Shown one piece after another: positions 48,412 to 56,747 of a stretch of 64,000 nucleotides of DNA. Origin of the DNA: G965267185 sp965267185 (GTDB taxonomy: Bacteria > Pseudomonadota > Alphaproteobacteria > UBA6615). The notes under the pieces are model-generated. The model did not search any database. It had not been told where the DNA came from and saw only the letters and a list, made by a program, of their open reading frames with translations. Made by a program: the position numbers and the translations under genes. Where the stretch lies: contig OZ253937.1 in assembly GCA_965267185.1 (NCBI GenBank), forward strand, positions 496,001-560,000, in the 5' to 3' direction. Positions within the stretch are counted from its first letter, which is position 1. Every line of letters begins with the position of its first letter.

Positions 48412-50466
48412 ATGGCAGACACAATTCTTGCACTGGACGCCGAAGCGCAAGAGGGGGCCGTTTCCGAGCTCTTCACGCAGAATATGGCGGCTTTCCGCGA
48501 GCACGCGCCTCAGCTTTATGCACGTCTGTCGCAGGTGCGAACGCCCCATTCCCGATTGGTCGTCGAGGACGATGGCGCTATCGACATCGCATTGGGCGAC
48601 CGGCGCTTCTACGGCGAAGACGTGGTGGCCTACACGCAGCGCCAGCTCGACGAATATTTTGCCGCTCCGAAGCGGGCCTATCTGAGCGGCGCGATTAGGA
48701 ATTTGGCGGGCATTGAGGAGAGAGTTGCGAAGACTTTGATCAATGACCTGGGCGAGGAAGTGGATAAGCTCGCGGAAACGCGGATTGATCAAGCATCTCA
48801 TTTCACGCTTGTTTTTGGACTAGGGCTGGGTCTCCATCTCGCGCCCCTCTGCGAGTTCACCAATTGCACTCAGCTGATCATCGTCGAGCCGAACTTCGAC
48901 AACATCTACCACTCGCTTTACATAACCGACTGGCGCGCGCTCTACGAGCAGGCCGCAACGGACGGCCGCACGATCAGCTTCGTATTGGAAAAGGAGCAGG
49001 CAGTCCTGGCGTCCGACCTTCGCCGGATCATTCGGCTCGGCAATCCGTCCCTGCTGGATGGGCTTTATGTCTACCAGCACTACTTCACGAGCACTTTGAT
49101 CACCGCGCGTCAGGCCTTCTCGCGCGATTTCAAATTGCATCTTTCGGGCCTCGGGTTCTTCGAGGACGAGCTTATAATGATGGCGAACGCGGCGGGGAAC
49201 TTGAAGGACGGTGACGCGCGTGTTCTCGCCAGCGCACAGCCGCCGCGAGACGAGCCGGTTTTGATTTGCGGCTCGGGTCCGTCGATCGATAGCGAATTGA
49301 ACGTGATTGCGGCTCACGCCGACGGCGCAGTTGTAGTGTCCATGGGGTCCTCGATCCGCACCCTTTTGGCGCATGGCATCCGCCCCGATATTCACATCGA
49401 AACGGAGAATCATCCGCTCAATGCTGAGGGGGTCGAACGTATCGTCAATGAATTCGGCGTCGATGGTATTACGTTGTTGGGGGCTGCCACGGTACAGCCG
49501 TCCGTCACCGAGGCCTTCGACGACGCTATACTCTACTTTCGCGACCGCCAGAGTCCGTCGGAGATATTCGCCGATGGCATCGATTTCATGGGATCGTCCG
49601 GGCCGTCTGTTGCTAACGCCGCCCTCGTCACGCTGCTGCACTTGGGATTTCGCGAGATTTACCTCTTCGGGGTCGATATGGGCACGCGCAACGCCGACGC
49701 CTACCATTCGGCGGACACCTACATCGGGCGCGGCGAAACCGAGGAGTGGGCGCGCAAGGACCGCGTCGGCGTACCGGCCAACTTCGGCGGTGACGCGGCT
49801 ACCGAGTCGATCTTGGATTGGGCGCGTGTGGGCATGGAAGGCGTATTGCGGCTTCACCCAGTTGTGCGCTGCTTCAACTGCTCGGACGGCGCGCGGATTG
49901 CCGGGGCGATTCCAAAATTGCCCCGGATGCTCGATCTTGCTGACAAGCCGATTGCTCGAGCGAAAACCGTTCGAGATGTTATCGAAAAGCTTCCTGTGTA
50001 CAGCAAGGAGTATGCCGAAAAAACTTGGGAAAACGCCGATTTCGCTGCCGTTGCAAAAGACACATATCGTCGGATCGACGACGTGTTTGCGCGGGCAGAG
50101 AAGAACGCCGAGGACGAAACGGCATGGCTGGACGAACTGTACGAGATGTTCGACGGCGACGTCTCGATTCCAAGTTCCATGCCGCCGTTCCTTCTCGGCA
50201 CAACAGTCTTGTTTATGGGACTGTTCTGGTGGATTGACGGGCGGATTAAGGACGACTTAGTGCGCCGCCGGTTCCGGCGCTCGGCGGTTCGCGAGTTGCG
50301 GAAAGTCTATGACGAGATGGGTCAACGTGTACAACGGCTTGCCAGCGATGTTACGAACGCAATAGCAGGGGCCCCGGGGGCCATTGATTCATCCTATGAC
50401 GACGGCAGGGCAACTGACGATGAGAAGAGAACCGCTTGGCCGCCGGCCGACTTTCACATCGCGTGA
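48412..50466 (+). CDS. motility-associated factor (Maf) glycosyltransferase, DUF115
   Basis: A 684-residue cytoplasmic protein. The DUF115 core is VLICGSGPSIDSELN, VSMGSSIRTLLAHGIRPDIHIETEN, FMGSSGPSVANAALV and GFREIYLFGVDMGTRNADAYHS. Maf proteins transfer nonulosonic acids to flagellin in Campylobacter, Aeromonas and other bacteria. ATG 48412 is preferred over the longer frame because AAGG lies 9 nt upstream. The adjacent CMP-sugar genes give it a likely donor. Confidence 0.85.
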   Translation: MADTILALDAEAQEGAVSELFTQNMAAFREHAPQLYARLSQVRTPHSRLVVEDDGAIDIALGDRRFYGEDVVAYTQRQLDEYFAAPKRAYLSGAIRNLAGIEERVAKTLINDLGEEVDKLAETRIDQASHFTLVFGLGLGLHLAPLCEFTNCTQLIIVEPNFDNIYHSLYITDWRALYEQAATDGRTISFVLEKEQAVLASDLRRIIRLGNPSLLDGLYVYQHYFTSTLITARQAFSRDFKLHLSGLGFFEDELIMMANAAGNLKDGDARVLASAQPPRDEPVLICGSGPSIDSELNVIAAHADGAVVVSMGSSIRTLLAHGIRPDIHIETENHPLNAEGVERIVNEFGVDGITLLGAATVQPSVTEAFDDAILYFRDRQSPSEIFADGIDFMGSSGPSVANAALVTLLHLGFREIYLFGVDMGTRNADAYHSADTYIGRGETEEWARKDRVGVPANFGGDAATESILDWARVGMEGVLRLHPVVRCFNCSDGARIAGAIPKLPRMLDLADKPIARAKTVRDVIEKLPVYSKEYAEKTWENADFAAVAKDTYRRIDDVFARAEKNAEDETAWLDELYEMFDGDVSIPSSMPPFLLGTTVLFMGLFWWIDGRIKDDLVRRRFRRSAVRELRKVYDEMGQRVQRLASDVTNAIAGAPGAIDSSYDDGRATDDEKRTAWPPADFHIA

Positions 50467-52406
50467 TAAGCGGCTTCCAAATCGCGGGTGAACCCACTGA
50501 CATCGTAGAGCGGTGTGGCTTCTAACTCGGCCCGTAGTGAGCGCCGTATATCCGCGAGCTGGCCGACATCGGCGATAAGCTTGCGAAGTCCTGCGATCCG
50601 CTCTTTGGCATTTGCGAAAACCCACTCTTGGCGGTTGGCACCTGCTAGAGCCGTTGCCGCTTGCCGGCCCAAATATCCGTCACCGGCGACTGCGACCACC
50701 GGGACGCCCATCCACAGCGCCCGGCAGGTTTCGAGAAATCGGCTGTTCGGCTGCGGGTCGAGCAACACATCGAAATGATTGAAAAAACCGTAGCCGCTCG
50801 GGTCCAAGTCTTCGAGGTCGGCGATATCGACGCGGTCCCGAATTCCAACGGCGGCTGCCATCTCGTAGATTAGATTGATCGCCGCACCTTCGAGCTGTTC
50901 GACGTTGGCGACGACGATGCGGGCGTCGGGGATGGCGCTGAGGATATCCGCCCAGTCCCGAATGCAACTCTCGCCGAGTTCGGCGAGAGGCGCCATAACG
51001 CCGATCGTGACATGAGGCTGGCTTTCGGCAGGCAAGGGGCTCACGGTTTGCGGCGCATCCATCGGGCGGTACGCCAAGTGCGTTCCGGGGAGCTGATAGA
51101 TCGCAGCGGCCGTGCCGCCGGCCTGCTCCACCGCCGGCGCCAAGGTTTTGCTGGCGAGCAAATAATCGAACCCGGTGCCTGCCGGCAAGGCGCCGCCAAG
51201 CCAACTGACGCAAATCGGTGCCGGCTTTTGCGCAAAAGCGCAGAGCTGGCTATCCGGCCCGTGGCCGCTCAAATCGACAGCGATATCGATCCCGTCGCCG
51301 CGCAGAATTTCCGCAACCGTAACAGGGTCTATGTCGTGGATATCGGTCCAGCGGACGCACAGGTTCGCCATGGACTCCGACGACGTGTCGTGACGTTTGT
51401 TCGCGGCATAGCAGAAAGCATAAACCCGCTTGGGGTCGTGCGCCGCTAGGATCGGGGTCAACACCTCGGCCAGCGGGCCCGAGTGCAACTCGCCGCCGAC
51501 ATAGGCGATCCGCAGAGGCCGGTCGGCATTCCGGTTCGGCGGCGGGCTCTCGCCCGGCTCTCCGGCAATTTTCGAGTACCGTTCCACCCAAGCCTTGTTT
51601 TCGCGCTCGAGATGGCCGCCGGTGTTGCCGTACCGCGCCGCTAGCGTGCGGATCCGGCTCTGTGCGAAGGCCGGGTTTTCCGGTTCGCTTTCGATCGCGT
51701 TTTGGTGGGCTTGCTCGGCATCGGCAAAGTCTCCAACCTTCGCGAGAGCCCGCGCGAGCACGTCATAGTCTGTTGCAGACAATGGCTCGTCGCGCAAATG
51801 CTCGCAGGCGGACAGAACCGCGTCGATATTGCCGGTCTCGAGCGCCGCGCGCGCGAGCAACCGCCAAGTGTCGTTGTCCTGGGGGGAGAGCTCGAGCTGC
51901 TTTTCGCAAGCGGCAAATGCGCTGGGCGCGTCACCTTGATCGAGCAGACGCTGCGCCCGGTTCCGGAAAAGGTGAGGCTGAGCGTTGCTCAGGCTTTGGA
52001 AAAATCTGCTGTAATGCTCCGGCAGGAGCGCGGAGCCGAGCGGGTGGGGCGGGAGGATCGCCGCCAATTTTGCGTAATACAGCCCTTCGGTTTGCTCGCC
52101 AAGCTGAGCGTAGGTGCTCGCGAGGGCGTCGGCATATTCGCGCACCCGCGGCGCCCGTTCGTGGGCCTGCAAGAGCAGTGCGGTTGCCTGCTTCGGTTCT
52201 TCGATTTCAAAGCTGATGAGGCCGAGCAACAACAGCGGCTCGGCGTCATTGGGATGGCGCGCCAGCAGCCGCTCGCAGGCTTCGAGCGCATCGATATAGT
52301 TGCCACCGTCGAAATACCCCCGCACCTCCGCGATGCCGGTGGCAAGTGCGTGGTCTTCGAACGGAGTTTCTTCGATCGGGGCGGTTTCGGCGTTCATTGC
52401 GAGCAC
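50454..52406 (-). CDS. TPR-repeat glycosyltransferase, GT41/SPINDLY-like
   Basis: A 650-residue protein. About residues 1-260 form TPR-type helical repeats (ALEACERLLARHPNDAEPLLLLGLI; LARALAKVGDFADAEQAHQNAIESEPENP). The C-terminal half follows the O-GlcNAc transferase-like layout: LRIAYVGGELHSGPLAEVL, DIAVDLSGHGPDSQ, PICVSWLGGALPAGTGFDYLL, and DVLLDPQPNSRFLETCRALWMGVPVVAVAGDGY. It is convergent with maf and upstream of flagellin 1. GTG 52406 has GGGGAG 9 nt before it. Proteins of this type modify flagellin or other proteins. Confidence 0.8.
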   Translation of the reverse strand: MLAMNAETAPIEETPFEDHALATGIAEVRGYFDGGNYIDALEACERLLARHPNDAEPLLLLGLISFEIEEPKQATALLLQAHERAPRVREYADALASTYAQLGEQTEGLYYAKLAAILPPHPLGSALLPEHYSRFFQSLSNAQPHLFRNRAQRLLDQGDAPSAFAACEKQLELSPQDNDTWRLLARAALETGNIDAVLSACEHLRDEPLSATDYDVLARALAKVGDFADAEQAHQNAIESEPENPAFAQSRIRTLAARYGNTGGHLERENKAWVERYSKIAGEPGESPPPNRNADRPLRIAYVGGELHSGPLAEVLTPILAAHDPKRVYAFCYAANKRHDTSSESMANLCVRWTDIHDIDPVTVAEILRGDGIDIAVDLSGHGPDSQLCAFAQKPAPICVSWLGGALPAGTGFDYLLASKTLAPAVEQAGGTAAAIYQLPGTHLAYRPMDAPQTVSPLPAESQPHVTIGVMAPLAELGESCIRDWADILSAIPDARIVVANVEQLEGAAINLIYEMAAAVGIRDRVDIADLEDLDPSGYGFFNHFDVLLDPQPNSRFLETCRALWMGVPVVAVAGDGYLGRQAATALAGANRQEWVFANAKERIAGLRKLIADVGQLADIRRSLRAELEATPLYDVSGFTRDLEAAYHAM

Positions 52407-52460
52407 CGTAGGTAGCTCCCCTTAAGGCAACGTTAACGACGTTGTCTCGGCGCAAAAAAA

Positions 52461-52482
52461 GGGGAGAGCCGAAGCTCTCCCC
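52461..52482 (-). terminator. intrinsic terminator after flagellin 1
   Basis: On the minus strand GGGGAGAGC and GCTCTCCCC form a perfect 9-bp stem with a UUCG-type loop, followed by a TTTTTTT run. It is 29 nt after the flagellin stop codon. Very strong intrinsic terminator. Confidence 0.92.
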
Positions 52483-52511
52483 CATAAATACTGACTGTGT
52501 CGTTAAGCGGC

Positions 52512-53336
52512 TTAACGGAACAGCGACAGGATCGACTGCTCGGAAGAACCGGCGAACGACAGCGAAGAGATACCGAGCTGCTGACGTGTCTGCAACGCCA
52601 CCAGGTTGGCACCTTCCTCGGTGATATCGGCCAGGATCAGCTTATCGCCACCAGCTTGCAGCTCGTTGGCGTACGCCGTCGAGAAGTCCAAGCGGGTCTG
52701 CAACAGAGCGACGTTCGAACCCAGGGTCTTAGCGTTCGAGTCCAACGTCGCGAGAGCGGCGTCCAACTGGTTGATGGCGCACGTCCGCAGCGAGCCCAAG
52801 GAGAGGGTCGCACCGGTCGTGATCGCGAGACCAGCCGTCGTATGACGCAAGTCAACCGACGTGATCGTCAGCACGGACGTGGTCGAGTTGGAGAAGCTAA
52901 CGGTCTGGGTAACCGTGGTCGAGTTGACCAGGTTCACACCCTGATAGCTGGCGTCGGCGGACAGGTTGTCGATCTGCAGGATCAAGGCGTTGTACTGCGC
53001 GTTCAACGTTGTGAACTCGGCCGCGGTGGAGGCCGACGCGGCACTGTTCACCACACCCTTGAGCTGTTCGACGACGGAGTCGATGGCGTTAACCGCTTCG
53101 AGAGCCACCGACACGGAGCTCACGGCCTGGTCGATGCCGTCTTTTTTCTCATTGATCGTCGACGCACGGTCAGTCAACGCTTTGGACTCGAAGAAGGCCT
53201 TCGCGTCGTCAACCGGGCTGGAGACCCGCAGGCCGCTCGACAGGCGTTCCTGGGTCCGGTCAATGAGTTTTGAAGTTTGGTCAAGTGCCAACAGGTTCGA
53301 GCGAACTGAAGCACTAAGTGTAATGGTATCAGCCAT
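52512..53336 (-). CDS. flagellin (first copy)
   Basis: A 274-residue flagellin. Conserved N-terminal (RSNLLALDQTSKLIDRTQERLSSGLRVSSPVDDAKAFFESKAL) and C-terminal (LQTRLDFSTAYANELQAGGDKLILADITEEGANLVALQTRQQLGISSL) helices, each given here in pieces, are complete, with a short variable centre. It has a single cysteine (Cys 186 in SLRTCAINQLD). It ends in SILSLFR. A sigma-54 promoter, three FlbD-type sites and a structured leader precede it. Confidence 0.95.
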   Translation of the reverse strand: MADTITLSASVRSNLLALDQTSKLIDRTQERLSSGLRVSSPVDDAKAFFESKALTDRASTINEKKDGIDQAVSSVSVALEAVNAIDSVVEQLKGVVNSAASASTAAEFTTLNAQYNALILQIDNLSADASYQGVNLVNSTTVTQTVSFSNSTTSVLTITSVDLRHTTAGLAITTGATLSLGSLRTCAINQLDAALATLDSNAKTLGSNVALLQTRLDFSTAYANELQAGGDKLILADITEEGANLVALQTRQQLGISSLSFAGSSEQSILSLFR

Positions 53337-53350
53337 TTGATAATCCTCAT

Positions 53351-53390
53351 TCTGAAGTTATGTAGGCGGAGCCGTTCTGCTCCGGTTTAC
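53351..53390 (-). promoter_or_regulatory. structured 5' leader of flagellin 1, candidate FlbT target
   Basis: GGAGC and GCTCC pair around an AGAACG loop, inside a leader conserved with that of flagellin 2 (30 of 45 positions identical, no gaps). The block begins close to the predicted transcription start. One base pair differs by a compensatory change between the two leaders (G-C here, A-T in the other). Confidence 0.6.
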
Positions 53391-53396
53391 TTCTCC

Positions 53397-53411
53397 GCAA
53401 TACTCGTGCCA
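53397..53411 (-). promoter_or_regulatory. sigma-54 promoter of flagellin 1
   Basis: On the minus strand TGGCACGAGTATTGC is a near-perfect sigma-54 promoter (TGGCAC-N5-TTGC) with the GG and GC exactly 10 bp apart. The -12 GC is about 61 nt before the ATG. Confidence 0.88.
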
Positions 53412-53464
53412 GAATATTTTGTTAATAATTTCAATGGGTTGATCTAGGAATAAGTTGCCGGACT

Positions 53465-53520
53465 AGGCAAAAATTTCCGCTTTTCCGGCAAAATTTTCCG
53501 TCCGGCGGCAAAATTTGCCG
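53465..53520. promoter_or_regulatory. three candidate FlbD sites upstream of flagellin 1
   Basis: AGGCAAAAATTTCCG (53465-53479), CGGCAAAATTTTCCG (53486-53500) and CGGCAAAATTTGCCG (53506-53520) are 15-bp palindromes spaced 21 and 20 bp centre to centre, so all face the same side of the helix. They lie 74-115 bp upstream of the -12 GC. The last is a perfect inverted repeat CGGCAA-AAT-TTGCCG. Confidence 0.7.
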
Positions 53521-53607
53521 ACCGGCCGCCGAGGGGTGGGATGCACGCAATCGAACGCGCCCGCCGAAGCGAGCGTGGTGCACTAGATAGTGAGTGGGAT
53601 CAGGAGA

Positions 53608-54444
53608 TCAGCGGAAGAGGTTCAGGACCGAACCGGGCGCGATTTCTTGCGGTTTCGTTACGGAATCGGCAATGAAACGCGAAAAATTCTGCGACGCCTC
53701 GAAGGCCAAGGACAGCATGGACAGAACTTGTGAAAACTCTTCCTGCTTTTTAGTCACCTTGTCGGTCGCTTCGTCGAGCGCTTCCGTCTCGATGACGCTA
53801 ATCTGACGGCTCAACTCGTTGATCGTGCGCGTCGCACTTGTCTGCAGGGTAAACGCAATGTTTGTGTTGCTGGTCGCGATCGACTGCGAGGCCAGATAGT
53901 CGGCCTGGATCGCATTGATAATGGCGGTCGCATTATCGATATCGGCTTGGCTGGCGAAATTGTTGTGCACCAGCGCGTTCAACTGTGCGAGCCCGTCAGT
54001 TTTTGCGGCGCGCAACCCGTCCGGTACGCCGAAGCGTTCGAAGATCGGTGTTTCAGTCGTTTCCATCAAACTGATGGTTTCCGCCAGTTTGGTGTCGAAT
54101 GCGGCGACCGTGCCCGGTGTCGCGAGGGGCAGGAGCTCGGCCAGACTGGTCAGGGTTTCGCCGATCCGCGTCGCCTTGGCGTCGGTACGGCTCTTGAATT
54201 CGTTAACCTGAGCGACATCGTTCTGGAGCCGCGAGATCTGAACGTTGAGCAGGGCGGTCGCGCCGCTGGTGTCTACGCTGTCGTCTATATTCTCGATTTC
54301 TTTTTGCAGATTATCGAGAATCGCTTCCTGCGTGCGAAAGAACTGCAGCTCGAACGCCGGCCTTGCCGCGAGGAGCGCGGTCTCCGCGAACGCAGCACCG
54401 AAGTTAAACGGCTTCGGGAGCGAGTCTGAGTCTCCAATCAGCAT
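53608..54444 (-). CDS. unknown protein between the two flagellin genes, flagellin-like C-terminus
   Basis: A 278-residue, Cys-free, mostly helical protein without signal peptide. I do not recognise its family. It ends in GSVLNLFR, close to the SILSLFR end of both flagellins; its C-terminal helix (EFSQVLSMLSLAFEASQNFSRFI) precedes this. Heptad-like stretches suggest coiled coil. It lies between flagellin 2 and flagellin 1, on the same strand. A secreted filament-associated or capping role is plausible but unproven. Confidence 0.65.
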   Translation of the reverse strand: MLIGDSDSLPKPFNFGAAFAETALLAARPAFELQFFRTQEAILDNLQKEIENIDDSVDTSGATALLNVQISRLQNDVAQVNEFKSRTDAKATRIGETLTSLAELLPLATPGTVAAFDTKLAETISLMETTETPIFERFGVPDGLRAAKTDGLAQLNALVHNNFASQADIDNATAIINAIQADYLASQSIATSNTNIAFTLQTSATRTINELSRQISVIETEALDEATDKVTKKQEEFSQVLSMLSLAFEASQNFSRFIADSVTKPQEIAPGSVLNLFR

Positions 54445-54636
54445 ATCTTGCCCAATACCTTCGGACTGTTGGCGCCGATGCCGCAGTATACGAACCCTGC
54501 GACCTACTTTTCGGCAGGTTAAATTTGCGCTCAGCCGGTTAACAAAACATTACGCGGTAGCAATATCTTCGCGAGCAACGATGACTGGCTAGGATCATCG
54601 CGCCGAAACAATTCGTTAACCAAACCGCGCATCAGT

Positions 54637-55461
54637 CTACCGGAAGAGCGATAGAATCGATTGCTCGCTTTGCCCGGCGAACGCCAGCGACGAGATGCCG
54701 AGCTGCTGACGCGTTTGCAGCGCCACCAGGTTGGCGCCTTCCTCGGTGACATCGGCCAAGGTCAGCTTGTCGGAACCGGCTTGCAGTTCGTTGGCGTAGT
54801 TTGCCGAGAAGTCCAAGCGGGTCTGCAGCAACGCGACGTTCGAACCCAAGGATTTCGCCTTAGCGTCGAGCGTGGCGATCGCGGTATCGAGCTGGTTGAT
54901 CGCGCACGTCCGCAACGATGCCAGGCTGAGTGTGGCGCCGGTGGTGATCGCAAGACCGGCTGTGGTGTGGCGCATATCGACCGAGGCGATTTGCAGCAAG
55001 CTCGTCGTCGAGTTCGAGAAGCTAACCGTCAAGGTCGTGCCGGTACCGTTCACCAGGTTGATGCCCTGATAGGTGGCGTCGGACGCTAGGTTGTCGATTT
55101 GCAGGATCAGTGCGTTGTATTCGGCGTTCAGAGTGGTGAACTCTGTCGCCGTGGCGGCCGAAGCTGCGCTGTTTACGACACCCTTGAGCTGCTGGACGAT
55201 CGTGTCGATCGCCTCCACCGCATTGAGGGCGACTGACACCGAGCTGATTGCCTGATCGATCGAGTCCTTCTTCTCGTTGATCGTCGTCGCACGGTCGCTC
55301 AGTGCCTTGGCTTCGAAAAACGCCTTGGCGTCGTCCACCGGACTAGCGACCTTGAGGCCCGTCGACAGACGATCCTGGGTGCGCTCGATAAGTTTTGCCG
55401 TTTCGGCAAGGGACAGCAGGTTCGAGCGAACTGCTGAACTAAGGGTGATATCGGTAGCCAT
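54637..55461 (-). CDS. flagellin (second copy)
   Basis: A 274-residue flagellin closely similar to the first over its whole length, including the same Cys 186 (SLRTCAINQLD) and the SILSLFR end. The variable centre is short in both. It lies 80 bp after flgL. No sigma-54 promoter is visible in that gap, so it may be read from the flgI-flgL operon; the leader still carries the conserved stem-loop. Confidence 0.95.
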   Translation of the reverse strand: MATDITLSSAVRSNLLSLAETAKLIERTQDRLSTGLKVASPVDDAKAFFEAKALSDRATTINEKKDSIDQAISSVSVALNAVEAIDTIVQQLKGVVNSAASAATATEFTTLNAEYNALILQIDNLASDATYQGINLVNGTGTTLTVSFSNSTTSLLQIASVDMRHTTAGLAITTGATLSLASLRTCAINQLDTAIATLDAKAKSLGSNVALLQTRLDFSANYANELQAGSDKLTLADVTEEGANLVALQTRQQLGISSLAFAGQSEQSILSLFR

Positions 55462-55476
55462 TTTCTTCGTCTCTTT

Positions 55477-55515
55477 CTTAAGTTGATACTAAGAAGCTTT
55501 TCTGCTTCGGCTTAC
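55477..55515 (-). promoter_or_regulatory. structured 5' leader of flagellin 2
   Basis: GAAGC and GCTTC pair around an AGAAAA loop, matching the leader of flagellin 1 in position, loop start (AGAA) and flanks (GTAA upstream, AACTT and AGAA downstream). The second stem pair differs from flagellin 1 in a compensatory way. Confidence 0.6.
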
Positions 55516-55541
55516 GTGCTGGTGGTTATCGGGAAGCGCCG

Positions 55542-56732
55542 CTATCGCAGGAAGTTGGAGAGGGACAGCGACTGGATTTGCGACACCGTTCGGTAGGACG
55601 CCTCCAGAATGAGTTGTTCGGTTTGGACCTGCGCGATCACCTCGGTTTCGTTTATGCCCTCGGCGTCGGCGATAATGCTTTTGGCGTTGTTGATGGAAAG
55701 GGTGAGGGTGTCGCGCGCGTTGCCCAGGAGATTAACCGGGCCGACGACGCGGTTGCGGAGTTCCGAGATCGACTGAAAGGTCGTTGTCGTGTCGACATCG
55801 ATGATCTGCGACAGCGTTTTCTGCGCTTCGACCACCAGCGTGTTGAGAAATGAATTGGGCGGCGCCGACGCCGGTAAACTCGAAATGGCGTCGAGGAACA
55901 TGAATAATTGTTGCAGCGCTTCCTCGTTGGCGGTGATGCCGTAGGAGAGCGTGGTTGATTCCGAAATGCGGATCGTCGGCGTGTTGCTGTCGCCTTGGTA
56001 GTAGTCGAGCTTGGGATTAGCCAGCATCTGCGTCGAATTGATCCGCGTCACATAGTAGTCCCACAAGCCGGCATCTTCGGCGTTGAACTCGGTCGCGGTC
56101 GGGTTCGCCGGATCGGCGGGGAAGGGAACTGTCGGGGCCACGCCGTTCTTGTCGAAATAGATCTGTTCGTAGAATGACCCCTGCGGAAAACCCGGTGTGC
56201 CCAGCACATTGGCGCGGTAGTCGGCGTAGAAGGTCGAATCGACGGTAATGGCATCGGCCTGGAAAAGGCTGACATGGGTATAGACCGCCGGGTCGATGGT
56301 GGCGGTCTCCTGGTCGACCCGGTTGCCGGACATCAAGAAGCGGTCGCCATCGCGTGCGTTCATATGGTCGATGAGTAGTGCGCGCGCGTTGGTCGCGAAC
56401 TGTTTCAGGTTGGCATAGTTGCCGGCCGGTGAGTCCGCCGCGTCTTCCAGGAAACTCCTGAGCTCGCGCGCAATATCTTCGATCCGTTCGAGATTGAAGT
56501 CGGTAAGATTTATCCGGCGCTCGGCAATCTCGACATTTTTCAAATACTCCTCCGACCGCATTCGGGCGGTTTCGACCGAGATGAGCCGGTTTGCATCTTT
56601 CGCGATACCCGAATAGTGCTGCGCCTTCTGACCCGAGGCGAGCTGGACCGAGCCATCGAACAGCCTGTCCTGCGTCCGCAGGGTATGGAACATCAGAAGT
56701 TGCTGTTGCGAGAATGTACCAACGCGTGTCAT
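55542..56732 (-). CDS. flgL: hook-filament junction protein FlgL
   Basis: A 396-residue flagellin-like protein. Its N-terminal start (VGTFSQQQLLMFHTLRTQDRLFDGSVQLASGQKAQHYSGIAKDANRLIS, seen in parts) has the FlgL features of a longer linker and KAQHYSG. The C-terminus ends QSLSLSNFLR. FlgL links FlgK to the filament. It is 15 bp after flgK and 80 bp before flagellin 2. Confidence 0.92.
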   Translation of the reverse strand: MTRVGTFSQQQLLMFHTLRTQDRLFDGSVQLASGQKAQHYSGIAKDANRLISVETARMRSEEYLKNVEIAERRINLTDFNLERIEDIARELRSFLEDAADSPAGNYANLKQFATNARALLIDHMNARDGDRFLMSGNRVDQETATIDPAVYTHVSLFQADAITVDSTFYADYRANVLGTPGFPQGSFYEQIYFDKNGVAPTVPFPADPANPTATEFNAEDAGLWDYYVTRINSTQMLANPKLDYYQGDSNTPTIRISESTTLSYGITANEEALQQLFMFLDAISSLPASAPPNSFLNTLVVEAQKTLSQIIDVDTTTTFQSISELRNRVVGPVNLLGNARDTLTLSINNAKSIIADAEGINETEVIAQVQTEQLILEASYRTVSQIQSLSLSNFLR

Positions 56733-56747
56733 CGCTCGGCTCCGGGG

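Noticed and set aside
54445..54520. Possible sigma-54 promoter (GG-N10-GC near 54480) for the unknown gene between the flagellins
   Set aside because: Apart from GG and GC the match is poor (GGGTTC for TGGCAC), and no FlbD-type sites lie at the usual distance.
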